DNA from: Phycisphaerales bacterium
GTDB lineage: Bacteria; Planctomycetota; Phycisphaerae; Phycisphaerales; UBA1924
Direction of reading: 5' to 3'
DNA: 64,000 nt
NCBI GenBank assembly: GCA_020849615.1
Contig: JADLFW010000010.1
Span: forward strand, 1-64,000
Part shown: positions 37,140 through 45,447 of the stretch, piece after piece
How positions within the stretch are numbered: the stretch's first letter is position 1
How the letters are laid out: each line of letters begins with the position of its first letter
The notes under the pieces: generated by a model
What the model saw: the letters and a program-made list of their open reading frames with translations, nothing else
The model's database searches: none
Told to the model about the DNA's origin: nothing
Translations under genes and position numbers: made by a program

Positions 37140-37162
37140 GATTCGTTGCAGTTCGGCACGTC

Positions 37163-38329
37163 TTACCGCGCCCCGGCCCGCTTCTTGCCGCCGGTGGCGG
37201 CGAAGTTGGGCACGCCTTCACCCTTCTCGAAGAGGTCGCTGAACTTGAAGCCCTTCCGCTTCTTCCAGTCGCCGCGGTGGTAGGCATCGCTGGCCAGGAT
37301 CGGGAAGAGCGCGGTCAGCTCGCCGAAGACCATCTGCTCGTGGACGATGTCCACCTTGCCCCAGGTGCACGCCTCGCGGAGCGTGGAGCCCGAGAGGGCG
37401 CCATCGCGGCTGTCGGCCACCGTCATCTGGATGGCGTACTTATGCATGCCAACATCGCCCCGGGCCCGGCCACCCTTGCGCTCGGCGAGCAGCTCGGCCG
37501 CCACCACGATGTCCTGCGCGAAGTTCTTGGGCACACCACCGCCCAGCATGAGCAGCCCGGTGTCCTTGCACGCCAGCTTGATGTCGGTCAGCTCGCGGAA
37601 GTCCTTGCCGCTGTCGAAGGCGACCATCGGCTCGCCCGTCTCGAGCTTCTCGGTCTGGTGCAGCACGATGCCGAAGCCCGCCGAGCAGTCGCTGAAGGCC
37701 GGGCAGAAGATCGGGATGCGCTTCAGGTACGCGGTCTTCACCAGGCTCTGGTTTCTGGGGTGGTGCTTCGCCAGGTACGAGCCCATGGCCTCGACGAACT
37801 CGCGGCTGGAGTACGCCCCGGGGGCGAAGGCATCGAAGATCTTCTTCGTGGTGTCATCGCAGGCCCGGAGGTCATCCTCATCGATGTAGGTGTCGTAGAT
37901 GCGGTCGATCATGAGGTTCCGCAGCGTCATGTCGTCAACCGGGGGCGCTTCAGGACTTCCGGGGGCGATGTAGTGCTGGAAGCCCAGGCCCTCGAAGAAG
38001 TCCTGGTCGACGATGTTGGCGCCGGTGGAGACGATGGCATCCACCATGTTGTTCTCGAGCAGCGTGATGATCGCCTGTTTCAGGCCCGCGCTGATCACAG
38101 AGCCCGCCAGCGTCAGGATCACCGCGCAGTCCTTGTCCTTCAGCATCATCGAGTAGATGTCCGCGGCCTGCGCCAGCGTCCTCGAGGAGTACGCCATGTC
38201 GCGGTAGCTGTCGATGATCTTGCGGGCATCGAAGCTCGTGATGTCCACGTGCTCGATGGGCCTCGAGAGCAGTTCCTTCTTGGTCCACTTGTTGGGGGTG
38301 CCGGGGGTACCGGGGGTGCCGTTGGCCAT
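37163..38329 (-). CDS. Deoxyhypusine-synthase-like protein
   Basis: 388 residues from ATG 38329, with GGGAG upstream. A short 'GTPGTPGTP' repeat at the N-terminus precedes the deoxyhypusine-synthase fold. 'GSVISAGLKQAIITLLENNMVDAIVSTGANIVDQDF' region holds NAD-binding residues (G-S-x-x-S and S-T-G-A-N), 'VGMHKYAIQMTVAD' follows, and 'EACTWGK' includes the lysine that forms the enzyme intermediate in the eukaryotic enzyme. Bacteria lack the eIF5A substrate; bacterial relatives have been linked to polyamine (homospermidine-type) synthesis, so this role is possible. Confidence 0.88.
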   Translation of the reverse strand: MANGTPGTPGTPNKWTKKELLSRPIEHVDITSFDARKIIDSYRDMAYSSRTLAQAADIYSMMLKDKDCAVILTLAGSVISAGLKQAIITLLENNMVDAIVSTGANIVDQDFFEGLGFQHYIAPGSPEAPPVDDMTLRNLMIDRIYDTYIDEDDLRACDDTTKKIFDAFAPGAYSSREFVEAMGSYLAKHHPRNQSLVKTAYLKRIPIFCPAFSDCSAGFGIVLHQTEKLETGEPMVAFDSGKDFRELTDIKLACKDTGLLMLGGGVPKNFAQDIVVAAELLAERKGGRARGDVGMHKYAIQMTVADSRDGALSGSTLREACTWGKVDIVHEQMVFGELTALFPILASDAYHRGDWKKRKGFKFSDLFEKGEGVPNFAATGGKKRAGAR

Positions 38330-38493
38330 GTTCAAACTCCCGCGCTCCCGCGCGGGCCTCCAGTTCGCCAAGCCCCCCTGGCGCGTGCTGCTTGGTATGG
38401 CCCGGCCGGGGGTGGCGGCGGGCAACCTCATCATAGTGCCGCTCGCGCCGATTTGTTCGTGAAATTTCCCTGAGGGAGCGGCGGGGATTCTCA

Positions 38494-38592
38494 TGGCACC
38501 GCCTTCCAGCTGGTGATTCGCGCCTTGCAGTGGCACCGGCTTCCAGCCGGTGATTTGCGCTTTGCAGTGGCACCGGCTTCCAGCCGGTGATC
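38494..38592. repeat. 37-bp tandem repeat with GTGGCAC and palindrome
   Basis: Two full and one partial copy of TGGCACCGGCTTCCAGCCGG plus TGATTTGCGCTTTGCAG (units starting 38494, 38531 and 38568). Each has a palindrome ACCGGCT-tcc-AGCCGGT. The third unit runs into the stop codon of the aquaporin gene at 38591. No spacers differ between units, so this is not CRISPR. Confidence 0.8.
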
Positions 38593-39232
38593 AGGCCTTG
38601 GCCCGCCCATGCTGCACCCCATACACCACCGCCGCCAGCGCCCCGCCCGCCAGCGGGCCGACGATGTACAGCCAGACGTGCCCCAGCGACTTGCCCCCCT
38701 GGACCGCATCCACGATGCACAGCCCCAGCCCCACCGCCGGGTTGAACGCCCCGCCCGAGACGGGCCCGGCCGCGAACGCCCCCACCAGCACCGTCAGCCC
38801 GATCGCCGCCCCGAAGTAGCTGTTCCCGGCCGTCTTCTTCGAGCACGCCGTGTTCAGCACCACCAGCACCAGCGCGAAGGTGAACAGGATCTCGGCCACC
38901 AGCGCCTGCACCGCCGTCACGTTCGCACCCGGCGCGGGCGCCGGGTGCTGCCCCGACAGGAACAAGCCCACCCCCGCCGCCGCCAGCCCGCCCACGATCT
39001 GCGCGATCATGTACGGGCCGAAATCCTTCACCGGCAGGTTCCCCGTCAGGAACGCCCCCGTCGAGACCGCCGGGTTGTAGTGCCCCCCGCTGATGTGCCC
39101 GCCCATGTAGACCATCGTCATCAGGATCACGCCGATCGCAACCGGCGCCAGCGGCCCGGCGAACGTGACCGCCAGCGCCACGGTCAGCACCAGAAAGAAC
39201 GTCCCGATGAACTCGGTCAGCAGCTTGGACAT
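38591..39232 (-). CDS. Aquaporin Z-type water channel (MIP family)
   Basis: 213 residues. Six membrane helices with both pore motifs 'SGGHYNPAVS' and 'SGGAFNPAVG', flanking the two half-helices of MIP channels. The N-terminal half starts with the typical 'LLTEFIGTFFLVLTV'. The length suits an orthodox aquaporin rather than a glycerol facilitator. It sits in the cytoplasmic membrane. The repeat at 38494 touches its stop codon. Confidence 0.92.
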   Translation of the reverse strand: MSKLLTEFIGTFFLVLTVALAVTFAGPLAPVAIGVILMTMVYMGGHISGGHYNPAVSTGAFLTGNLPVKDFGPYMIAQIVGGLAAAGVGLFLSGQHPAPAPGANVTAVQALVAEILFTFALVLVVLNTACSKKTAGNSYFGAAIGLTVLVGAFAAGPVSGGAFNPAVGLGLCIVDAVQGGKSLGHVWLYIVGPLAGGALAAVVYGVQHGRAKA

Positions 39233-39277
39233 GGGGCCCTCCGAGTGTGTCCGGAAAGCCCGATACTACCACACCGC

Positions 39278-40585
39278 TCAGCCGCCGATCTCGCTCCGCC
39301 GCAGCGCCAGCGTCTCCAGGATCGCGACCGCATCCTCGGGCCGCGTGATCCCCGCCGCCGCGGCCCGGATCACTCCGATCACGATCATCTCGTACTGCAG
39401 CTTCCCGTGCAGCCCGCGCCTCGTCACCTCGGCCGCGATCGCATCCGCGATGTCGCGCATGTTGTCCGGCGTGACGGGCGGCGGCGCCGCCAGCTCCGGC
39501 CCGCCCACGGGCTCGGGCTCGCGCGCCGGGCCCGGCTGCGCCCCCGGGCTCTCGCTCGCGGGCCGGGCCGGGGGCTCCGGCTGCCGCTCGGGCTCAGGCT
39601 GGATCGCCACATCATGGGCCCGGGGATTGAAATCCTCATCCTCCGGAACCCAGCCGCGCTCGGCCACTTCTTCTTCATGCACCGGCGGGGGATCTTCCGG
39701 GTACGGCTTTACCGCGATCGCCGCGATCGGCATCACCGGGGGCGGGGGTGGGGGCGCGGGCCGGGCCGGACGCTGCGATGCCGCCGTCTGCGAGGCGCTC
39801 GCGCCTCCCCGCCGGCTGGCCCGCACATCCAGCAGGATGCCCAGCTCATCCAGGTCGGCCGCCGAGCGCCCGAGCGCCGCCTGCAGCTCATCCAGGTACC
39901 CCTCCCACGGCAGCTTCTCGTGCTCACCCTCAAGGATCCGGTAGCGCTCGTTGCGCAGGTCAAGCTCGAGCTTCAGGTCGTAGCTCGTGCCGGGGTACTG
40001 CAGCAGCCGCAGTTCGGCCCGGCCGTCGGGCCGCATCTCCGCGCGGGCATCCCAGTACGTCGTCTTCAGGTCCAGCAGGCAGTCGCCGGTGGGGATGTGC
40101 ACGATCCGCGGCGGGCAGATCCAGTCCGACATCCGCCAGCGATTGGTGGTCAGGTCGATCAGGTAGTCGCCATCGCGCGAGCCCACATCCACGCCGCTGG
40201 GGGCCCGCACATCCTTGAAGGGATCGGCGGGCCAGCTGTGCACCAGCGAGTTGTTGGCCGCGTACTCCCGGTGAAACTCGGCGACCGTCATGTGCCCCGC
40301 GCCATCCGCCGGGGCCCACACGCCATCTTCCATGTCGAACGTGCCCTCGGTCGTCCGGCCCGATTCGATGTGCACCAGCGTCAGGTCGAGGAACAGCCCC
40401 TCCTCGCGGAACTCGTGCCGGGTGCACGACCACGGCCCGTCGATCACCTCGATCGCGGTGACATCGGAGGTCAGGTGCTTGATGCGCAGGTCCTCGGCCC
40501 AGCCCGCCATGGCGGTCTGGCGCGGCCACGCCATCAGCTGCCATGGCCCGGCGAGATCAGCGTTGTCAGGGCCCATACGAGACAT
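39278..40585 (-). CDS. Hypothetical protein, soluble, Pro/Glu-rich linker
   Basis: 435 residues from ATG 40585 (40576 is also possible). The first 220 residues form a beta-rich domain with many Trp, Asp and Arg ('GPWQLMAWPRQTAMAGW', 'DLTTNRWRMSDWICPPRIVH', 'LDLKTTYWDARAEM'). A long low-complexity stretch rich in Pro, Ala and Glu (about 265-375) follows, then a helical C-terminal domain ('DNMRDIADAIAAEVTRRG'). No signal peptide, membrane helix or known family is seen. Confidence 0.6.
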   Translation of the reverse strand: MSRMGPDNADLAGPWQLMAWPRQTAMAGWAEDLRIKHLTSDVTAIEVIDGPWSCTRHEFREEGLFLDLTLVHIESGRTTEGTFDMEDGVWAPADGAGHMTVAEFHREYAANNSLVHSWPADPFKDVRAPSGVDVGSRDGDYLIDLTTNRWRMSDWICPPRIVHIPTGDCLLDLKTTYWDARAEMRPDGRAELRLLQYPGTSYDLKLELDLRNERYRILEGEHEKLPWEGYLDELQAALGRSAADLDELGILLDVRASRRGGASASQTAASQRPARPAPPPPPPVMPIAAIAVKPYPEDPPPVHEEEVAERGWVPEDEDFNPRAHDVAIQPEPERQPEPPARPASESPGAQPGPAREPEPVGGPELAAPPPVTPDNMRDIADAIAAEVTRRGLHGKLQYEMIVIGVIRAAAAGITRPEDAVAILETLALRRSEIGG

Positions 40586-40855
40586 CCACTCGGCGGGTGT
40601 CTGGCCCCCGCGGGTGCTTCTCGAACCTCCATCCCCCGCGCGCTGCATCGGCAGCACCCGGGCCCACGGAATGGAGCGATACGCGCGGGCCGCCAGATCC
40701 AGGGCTCCGGCCCGCGCACCAATCCCCCCGGAAGATCGGCAAGTTGGGCCGACCGGTTCAGCCTACCACCAGATTCCGGGTGTAGTTGCCCACGAAACTG
40801 CGGGGCCCGACAGTGGCGAATGGGGAGTCGCGAATGGCGAATCTAGTTCTCGGGC

Positions 40856-41239
40856 CTACGCCTGCAGATCCAGCGACCGACCCACGCTGACCCCCGTCGC
40901 GGCCGCGTTCAGGTCGGCCGGGCGGCGGTGGAGCTGCAGGGCCCCGGCCTCTCCGGGGGCCAGGATGCCGCCATCGGCGACCGTGAAATCGATGGTTCCC
41001 GGCACCCGGGCCGCGACCAGCGAGGCGATCCGCTGCCGGGCCGCGACGTTGCTGGAGAGCTCGACCGTGTCGGTACCGATCCGCCCGGCCCCGAAGCTTC
41101 CATCCGCGACGCGGTCCGCCCCTGCCGAAACCGGGGAGACAGGCCGAACGGGCTCCACGGGGTAGACCGCCCGCGCCGGGCCCGCGCCGTACGCGTTGGC
41201 GATGCGGAGGGCGAACGGGTTGTTCTGGATGGGGTCCAT
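40856..41239 (-). CDS. Small hypothetical protein
   Basis: 127 residues from ATG 41239 (a TTG five codons upstream would also work). 'YPVEPVRPVSPVSAGADRV' is a Pro/Val linker, 'TDTVELSSNVAARQRIASLVAARVPGTIDF' looks amphipathic, and the rest is simple. The D-x-V-E-L-S pattern faintly recalls anti-sigma-28 (FlgM) proteins, but the match is too weak to call. Confidence 0.45.
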   Translation of the reverse strand: MDPIQNNPFALRIANAYGAGPARAVYPVEPVRPVSPVSAGADRVADGSFGAGRIGTDTVELSSNVAARQRIASLVAARVPGTIDFTVADGGILAPGEAGALQLHRRPADLNAAATGVSVGRSLDLQA

Positions 41240-41415
41240 CGAGTGTAGAGACAAGAGCTATCGGAGCAGGAACTGCTCGGACTGCGCAAGATAACTCGTG
41301 ATGGGCGTGCGGTTTTTGCGCTTCCTGGCCGCGCCCCGGCGAGGCGGGCTTGGGATGTGAACGATTTCATTCCCGCGGCCCGTCTGGCCTGCGCGGGGGG
41401 CGAACTGGCTTCTAC

Positions 41416-41850
41416 ATGCTGGACTGGCTGATGGAGCACCGGGAGTCGGTGGCGTGGATGACGGGCCTCGCGGTGGCGGCGATCATCCTGGGCGCGATCG
41501 CCGCTCCCATCCTCATCGTTCGGCTTCCGGATGACTTTCTTGAGCAGCGGAAACGTTCTCGCAGCGCCGACCACCCTGTCCGGCAGGTCGCGCGCAATAT
41601 CCTCGCCTGGGTGCTGATCGTGGGGGGCTTGGCGATGCTGGCCCTGCCGGGCCCCGGCGTCATTGTTCTGCTCATCGGCGTGGCGCTCGCCGATTTTCCG
41701 GGCAAGCGAAGACTGATCAGGTGGATCCTTTCGCGCGGCCGCATCCTCGGCCGGATCAACCGGCTGCGGGCGCGGTACGGAAAGCCGCCGCTGCGGGTGA
41801 AGGAGTCGGCCCCGTCGGCACGCGGCGGGGATCAGTCCGGCGAGCCATAG
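41416..41850 (+). CDS. PGPGW-type transmembrane protein
   Basis: 144 residues. Two hydrophobic segments: 'TGLAVAAIILGAIAAPILIV' and 'ILAWVLIVGGLAMLALPGPGVIVLLIGVALAD', the second with the P-G-P-G motif that names the family, followed by a basic amphipathic tail. Function unknown. ATG 41416 is chosen because the earlier in-frame start only adds a low-complexity leader. Confidence 0.8.
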   Translation: MLDWLMEHRESVAWMTGLAVAAIILGAIAAPILIVRLPDDFLEQRKRSRSADHPVRQVARNILAWVLIVGGLAMLALPGPGVIVLLIGVALADFPGKRRLIRWILSRGRILGRINRLRARYGKPPLRVKESAPSARGGDQSGEP

Positions 41851-41858
41851 AGTTCGAG

Positions 41859-42275
41859 ATGCCGGAGCCGGTCATCCATCCAGCCCCACGCCGCTGCCCA
41901 CGATGTGAGTACGACTTGCGAGGCCTGCGAGGGACCACCTGTCCGGAATGTGGCGGCGATGTCGGGCAACCAAGACCGTTCTGGCGCGATGGGGATTTCC
42001 ACTACGCGTGGGCGGCGGCAGCGATCGTCGTTCCCAGTGCCTTGTTGCATTTCCCGCCAGGATTCGTTGTCAACGCCTTGTACGGGCCGGGACTGGTGGG
42101 TTGCTGGATCGTGCCTTGCCTTGTGATCGCCCATCTGACGCTGGCGATCTGGCTTGCGGGCCGGGGGTCCGGCCGATGGCTCGAAGAGCGGGTCGGCGTG
42201 GTGCTCGCAATTGTGATCCCCTTTGACGGCTTTGCCCTGCTGATGCACTGGCTCTACCAGTTTGTCGGGGCGTGA
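41859..42275 (+). CDS. Zinc-ribbon membrane protein, unknown
   Basis: 138 residues, beginning eight bases after the previous stop codon. A zinc ribbon at the N-terminus, 'CPRCEYDLRGLRGTTCPECGG', is followed by three hydrophobic segments ('AWAAAAIVVPSALLHF', 'GCWIVPCLVIAHLTLAIWL', 'VVLAIVIPFDGFALLMHWLY'). This combination is common in planctomycete genomes with no assigned function. It is probably co-transcribed with the PGPGW gene. Confidence 0.72.
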   Translation: MPEPVIHPAPRRCPRCEYDLRGLRGTTCPECGGDVGQPRPFWRDGDFHYAWAAAAIVVPSALLHFPPGFVVNALYGPGLVGCWIVPCLVIAHLTLAIWLAGRGSGRWLEERVGVVLAIVIPFDGFALLMHWLYQFVGA

Positions 42276-42343
42276 CGCTCCGCAACTTCGGGCGATCGAG
42301 CCAATGACGGCCACACCCCCGCACACGGTTACGATCCGCTTGC

Positions 42344-43135
42344 ATGCTCCCCTACCTCCTCGTCTGCTGCACGGCCCTGCTCGTCGCGGCGCTCACCCTC
42401 TTCTCCGGGTTCGGGCTGGGGACGCTGCTCCTCCCCGCCTTCGCGATCTTCTTCCCGCTGGAGGTCGCGGTCGCCGCGACGGCGGTGGTGCATCTGGCGA
42501 ACAACCTGCTGAAGCTCGCCCTGCTGGGCAAGCACGCGAACTGGCCCGTGGTCCTTCGCTTCGCGGTCCCCGCGGTGATTTTCGCGCTGATCGGCGCGTG
42601 GCTGCTGGCCCGGCTGTCGCATATCCCGCCGATCACCACCTACATGATCGGGGATCGCGAGCACCGCATCACCCCGATCGGCCTCGTGCTCGCCGCGATC
42701 ATCGCGGTCTTCGCCGTTCTCGAGCTCTGGCCCCGCTTCGAGAAGCTCAGCTTCCCGCCCAGGTACATGCCGCTGGGCGGCGCCATCTCCGGCTTCTTCG
42801 GCGGGCTGTCGGGCCACCAGGGCGCCCTGCGGGCCGCCTTCCTGATCCGGGCCGGGCTCTCCAAGGAGGCCTTCATCGGCACGGGCGTCGCCTGCGCGGT
42901 GATCATCGACTGCACGCGCCTGCCCGTCTACGCCGCGACCTTCTTCGACCGCGACTGGAAGCTCCTCCGCGACCACGGCGGCGTGGGGCTGGTGATCGCG
43001 GCGACGCTGGCGGCGTTTCTGGGCACGTTCATCGGGGCCCGGCTGGTGAAGAAGGTGACGCTGCGCGGCGTGCGGCTGATCGTGGGGGTGATGCTGCTGC
43101 TCATCGCGGCGGCGCTGGCGGCGGGGCTTGTTTGA
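42344..43135 (+). CDS. TSUP (TauE/SafE) family permease
   Basis: 263 residues with about eight membrane helices in two similar halves. 'GFGLGTLLLPAFAIFFPLEVAVAATAVVHLANNLLKLAL' and 'GAISGFFGGLSGHQGALRAAFL' are the repeated motifs of the sulfite/organosulfonate exporter family. The substrate is unknown. A 171-bp nested palindrome separates its stop codon from convergent rpoN. Confidence 0.88.
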   Translation: MLPYLLVCCTALLVAALTLFSGFGLGTLLLPAFAIFFPLEVAVAATAVVHLANNLLKLALLGKHANWPVVLRFAVPAVIFALIGAWLLARLSHIPPITTYMIGDREHRITPIGLVLAAIIAVFAVLELWPRFEKLSFPPRYMPLGGAISGFFGGLSGHQGALRAAFLIRAGLSKEAFIGTGVACAVIIDCTRLPVYAATFFDRDWKLLRDHGGVGLVIAATLAAFLGTFIGARLVKKVTLRGVRLIVGVMLLLIAAALAAGLV

Positions 43136-43304
43136 ACGCAGTGGCCGCGGAGGACGCAGAGAATCGGCCACGGATCGATACGGATCGATACGGATCGGAA
43201 CAGGAACGGAACTGAACCACTCGGATCTCTCCGATCTGCGTTCATCCGTGTGATCCGTGGCCTATCTTCTAGTCTTCTCTGCGTCCTCCGCGGCCTCTGC
43301 GTTC
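43134..43304. repeat. Nested 171-bp inverted repeat between two stop codons
   Basis: The outer arms GAACGCAG-x-GGCCGCGGAGGACGCAGAGAA (left near 43134-43168, right its reverse complement near 43276-43304) enclose a second pair, GGCCACGGAT (left) and ATCCGTGGCC (right, near 43254), with GGATCGATAC repeated inside the left half. It starts inside the TSUP stop codon and ends five bases before the rpoN stop codon. Confidence 0.85.
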
Positions 43305-43308
43305 GATC

Positions 43309-44904
43309 TCAGAACGTCTTGCGCATCCGCGCCGAGGGGATATTCAGCTGATCGCGGTACTTGGCCACCGTGCGCCTCGCGATCTCCAGCCCGCGTTTCT
43401 TGAGCTCCTCCGCCAGGGCCTCATCGCTCAGCGGCTTGCTCTTGTCCTCGGCGTCGATGACTTCCTTCAGCGCCACCTTGATCGCATCCCAGGCGACTTC
43501 CTCGCCGCTGTCGGTCTGCACGCCGCCCGAGAAGAACTTGCGGAGCGGCACGACGCCGCGCGGGGTCTGGATGTACTTGTCCGCGACGGCCCGGCTGACC
43601 GTCGCGACGTGGATCCCCAGCTGGTCGGCCACCAGCGTCATGGGCAGGGGCTTGAGGGCCTGCGGCCCGTAGTCGAAGTACTCGCGCTGGGCCTGCACCA
43701 CGGCGTTCACCACGCGCAGCAGCGTGTGCTTCCGCTGGTTCACCGCGTCGATCAGCCACTGGGCGTTGCTCAGGTTGGTCTTGAGAAACTCGCGGTCCTT
43801 CTTCTCGACCCCGCGGTCCTTGGCCATCAGCGCGTACTCCTGGTTCACGCGCAGGTTGGGCATCCGCGCATCGTTCAGGTACGCGATGTAGCGGTCCTCC
43901 TCGGCGTCATACTCCACGATCGCATCGGGGATGATCGGCTTGACCGACTCGTTCACCAGCCGACGGGCCGGCGCCACGCTCAGCTTGCGGATCACGCCCA
44001 GCGCATCGCGGATCTGGTCGAGGCTCATCCCCGTCGACTCCGCGATCCGCGGCAGCCGGTTCTTCGAGAGGTCCTCGAGGTGCCTGTCCACCAGCACCCG
44101 GGCCTGCGCGATCTGCTCGGGCCCGGCGATCACGCCGCCGTCATCGCTCACCTCGGGCAACGCATCCAGCTGCAGCAGGAGGCACTCCCGCGCATCCCGC
44201 GCCGCGATGCCGGGCGGCTCCAGGAACAGCTGCACCGCGGGCAGCGCTTTCTCCAGTTGCTCCACCGTCAGCCGGGCCGGCGCTGCGCCGGGCTCCGGCG
44301 CTGCCGGGGGCGAGCGGTCGGCGATCGTCTCCAGCGGCGTCCTCAGGTACCCATCATCATCCAGGAAACTGATGATCGCCTCGCCCGGGATGCGGATCGC
44401 CGGCTCAACCTCGACCAGCGCCCACTGATCGAGCAGCTGCTCGGTGAGCGAGGCCGACCGCGCGGGCGCCGCGGCCATGGCGTCCATCTTGCCATCGCGC
44501 TCGCCGTCGTTGCGGGCCCGGCCGTAGCTCTCGCCATCATCGAACCGGTCGGCGCTACGGGGCTCGTAATCGCTGGCGCTGAACTCGTTCTCGGCGGCGT
44601 CGGGGTGGGTCGATTCGAAGGACTCGAGGCGCTCAAAGTCGGAGCTCGCGGAGCCATCATCGACCTTGAGGGGCCGCTCCAGCTCGCGGGCATCGCGCTC
44701 GACCTCGGTGCGCTCCTGCTTGATCTCCTGCGCGGTCCGCTCGCCCTCGGCCAGCTCCAGGGCGACGTTGTTCTCGAGCTCCTGCTCGATGCGCTCCTCC
44801 AGCTCCGCCAGCGGCATCTGGAGGATCTCCATCGACTGGATCATGCGCGGCGCCAGCTTCATCTGCTGGCCGAGCTTCATCTGTTGGGAAGTCTCAAATC
44901 GCAT
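43309..44904 (-). CDS. rpoN: RNA polymerase sigma-54 factor
   Basis: 531 residues. Region I 'LGQQMKLAPRMIQSMEILQMPLAELEERI' contacts activators and the polymerase; an acidic linker (about 55-140) follows. The core-binding domain, a helix-turn-helix region ('LIHVATVSRAVADKYIQTPRG' type, here 'LGIHVATVSRAV') and the RpoN box 'ARRTVAKYRDQLNIPSARMR' at the end are all present. It is the only sigma factor in the window and needs ATP-driven activators, none of which is adjacent. Confidence 0.97.
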   Translation of the reverse strand: MRFETSQQMKLGQQMKLAPRMIQSMEILQMPLAELEERIEQELENNVALELAEGERTAQEIKQERTEVERDARELERPLKVDDGSASSDFERLESFESTHPDAAENEFSASDYEPRSADRFDDGESYGRARNDGERDGKMDAMAAAPARSASLTEQLLDQWALVEVEPAIRIPGEAIISFLDDDGYLRTPLETIADRSPPAAPEPGAAPARLTVEQLEKALPAVQLFLEPPGIAARDARECLLLQLDALPEVSDDGGVIAGPEQIAQARVLVDRHLEDLSKNRLPRIAESTGMSLDQIRDALGVIRKLSVAPARRLVNESVKPIIPDAIVEYDAEEDRYIAYLNDARMPNLRVNQEYALMAKDRGVEKKDREFLKTNLSNAQWLIDAVNQRKHTLLRVVNAVVQAQREYFDYGPQALKPLPMTLVADQLGIHVATVSRAVADKYIQTPRGVVPLRKFFSGGVQTDSGEEVAWDAIKVALKEVIDAEDKSKPLSDEALAEELKKRGLEIARRTVAKYRDQLNIPSARMRKTF

Positions 44905-44910
44905 AGGTAG

Positions 44911-44946
44911 GCACGAAGGGACGGAGGCACGAAGGCACGAAGGGAA
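44911..44946. repeat. GCACGAAG repeat, left flank of the four-helix gene
   Basis: GCACGAAG at 44911, 44927 and 44935 with variant spacing. It is the reverse complement of the CTTCGTGC repeat at 45378. Together they bracket the four-helix-bundle gene. Confidence 0.7.
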
Positions 44947-44961
44947 GAGGCGGAAACGACA

Positions 44962-45336
44962 TCATTGGGGCGACTGCTTTCGACACAGACTGGTGATGAG
45001 GCCCTGCAGAACGCGATCAGTCTCGGCGATCAGTTCGCGCGCGGTGGGGTCGAGGCCATGGGACCCGATTTCGATGCCCAGCCGGTGCTGGGTGGGCAGT
45101 TCGGCAAGTGATCCGCGGGCGATGCGGAGGAACTTGATGTAGTCCTTCAGGCTCCCCCGGGCGTATCCCTCGGCGATATTGGAAGGCACGGAAACGGCAG
45201 CGCGGCGCATTTGAAGCCGAAGGCCGAAGGTCTCCGCAGCGGGCATCGATTCTGTGATGCGGTAGACCGTCTTGGCCAGGGCCATCGCGCACTGCCAGGC
45301 AATCAGGTCCTCGTAGGTGCGGATCTGGGAACTCAT
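44962..45336 (-). CDS. Four-helix-bundle protein (S23/23S-IVS family)
   Basis: 124 residues. 'TYEDLIAWQCAMALAKTVYRIT' , 'LRLQMRRAAVSVPSNIAEGYARGS' and 'YIKFLRIARGSLAELPTQHRLGI' are the conserved helices of the family first seen in 23S rRNA intervening sequences and related to the Avd protein of diversity-generating retroelements. Function unknown; the basic surface suggests nucleic-acid binding. Its position between inverted CTTCGTGC repeats suggests spread as a unit, since the gene and both arms are only about 540 bases long. Confidence 0.9.
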   Translation of the reverse strand: MSSQIRTYEDLIAWQCAMALAKTVYRITESMPAAETFGLRLQMRRAAVSVPSNIAEGYARGSLKDYIKFLRIARGSLAELPTQHRLGIEIGSHGLDPTARELIAETDRVLQGLITSLCRKQSPQ

Positions 45337-45377
45337 CGGTTCGACTCCTTCCCCGAACTCCCTCGCGTATAGAAATC

Positions 45378-45447
45378 GCCTTCGTGCCTTCGTGCCTTCG
45401 TGCCTTCGTGCCTTCGTGCCTTCGTGCCTTCGTGCCTTCGTGCCTTC
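45378..45447. repeat. 8-bp tandem repeat (GCCTTCGT)x8
   Basis: Eight exact copies of GCCTTCGT and one partial copy, ending inside the stop codon of recR. Frame-independent translation gives spurious Leu-Arg-Ala-Phe-Val-Pro-Ser runs, so open frames here are not genes. Confidence 0.95.

Noticed and set aside
38494-38592. CRISPR array
   Set aside because: The 37-bp units are contiguous, have no unique spacers and no cas genes are near.
38494-38600. Sigma-54 promoter from TGGCAC
   Set aside because: The second half (TTGC at the right distance) is missing, and the copies lie at a 3' gene end.
40856-41239. FlgM-type anti-sigma factor
   Set aside because: Only one short stretch is faintly similar, and no flagellar genes are near.
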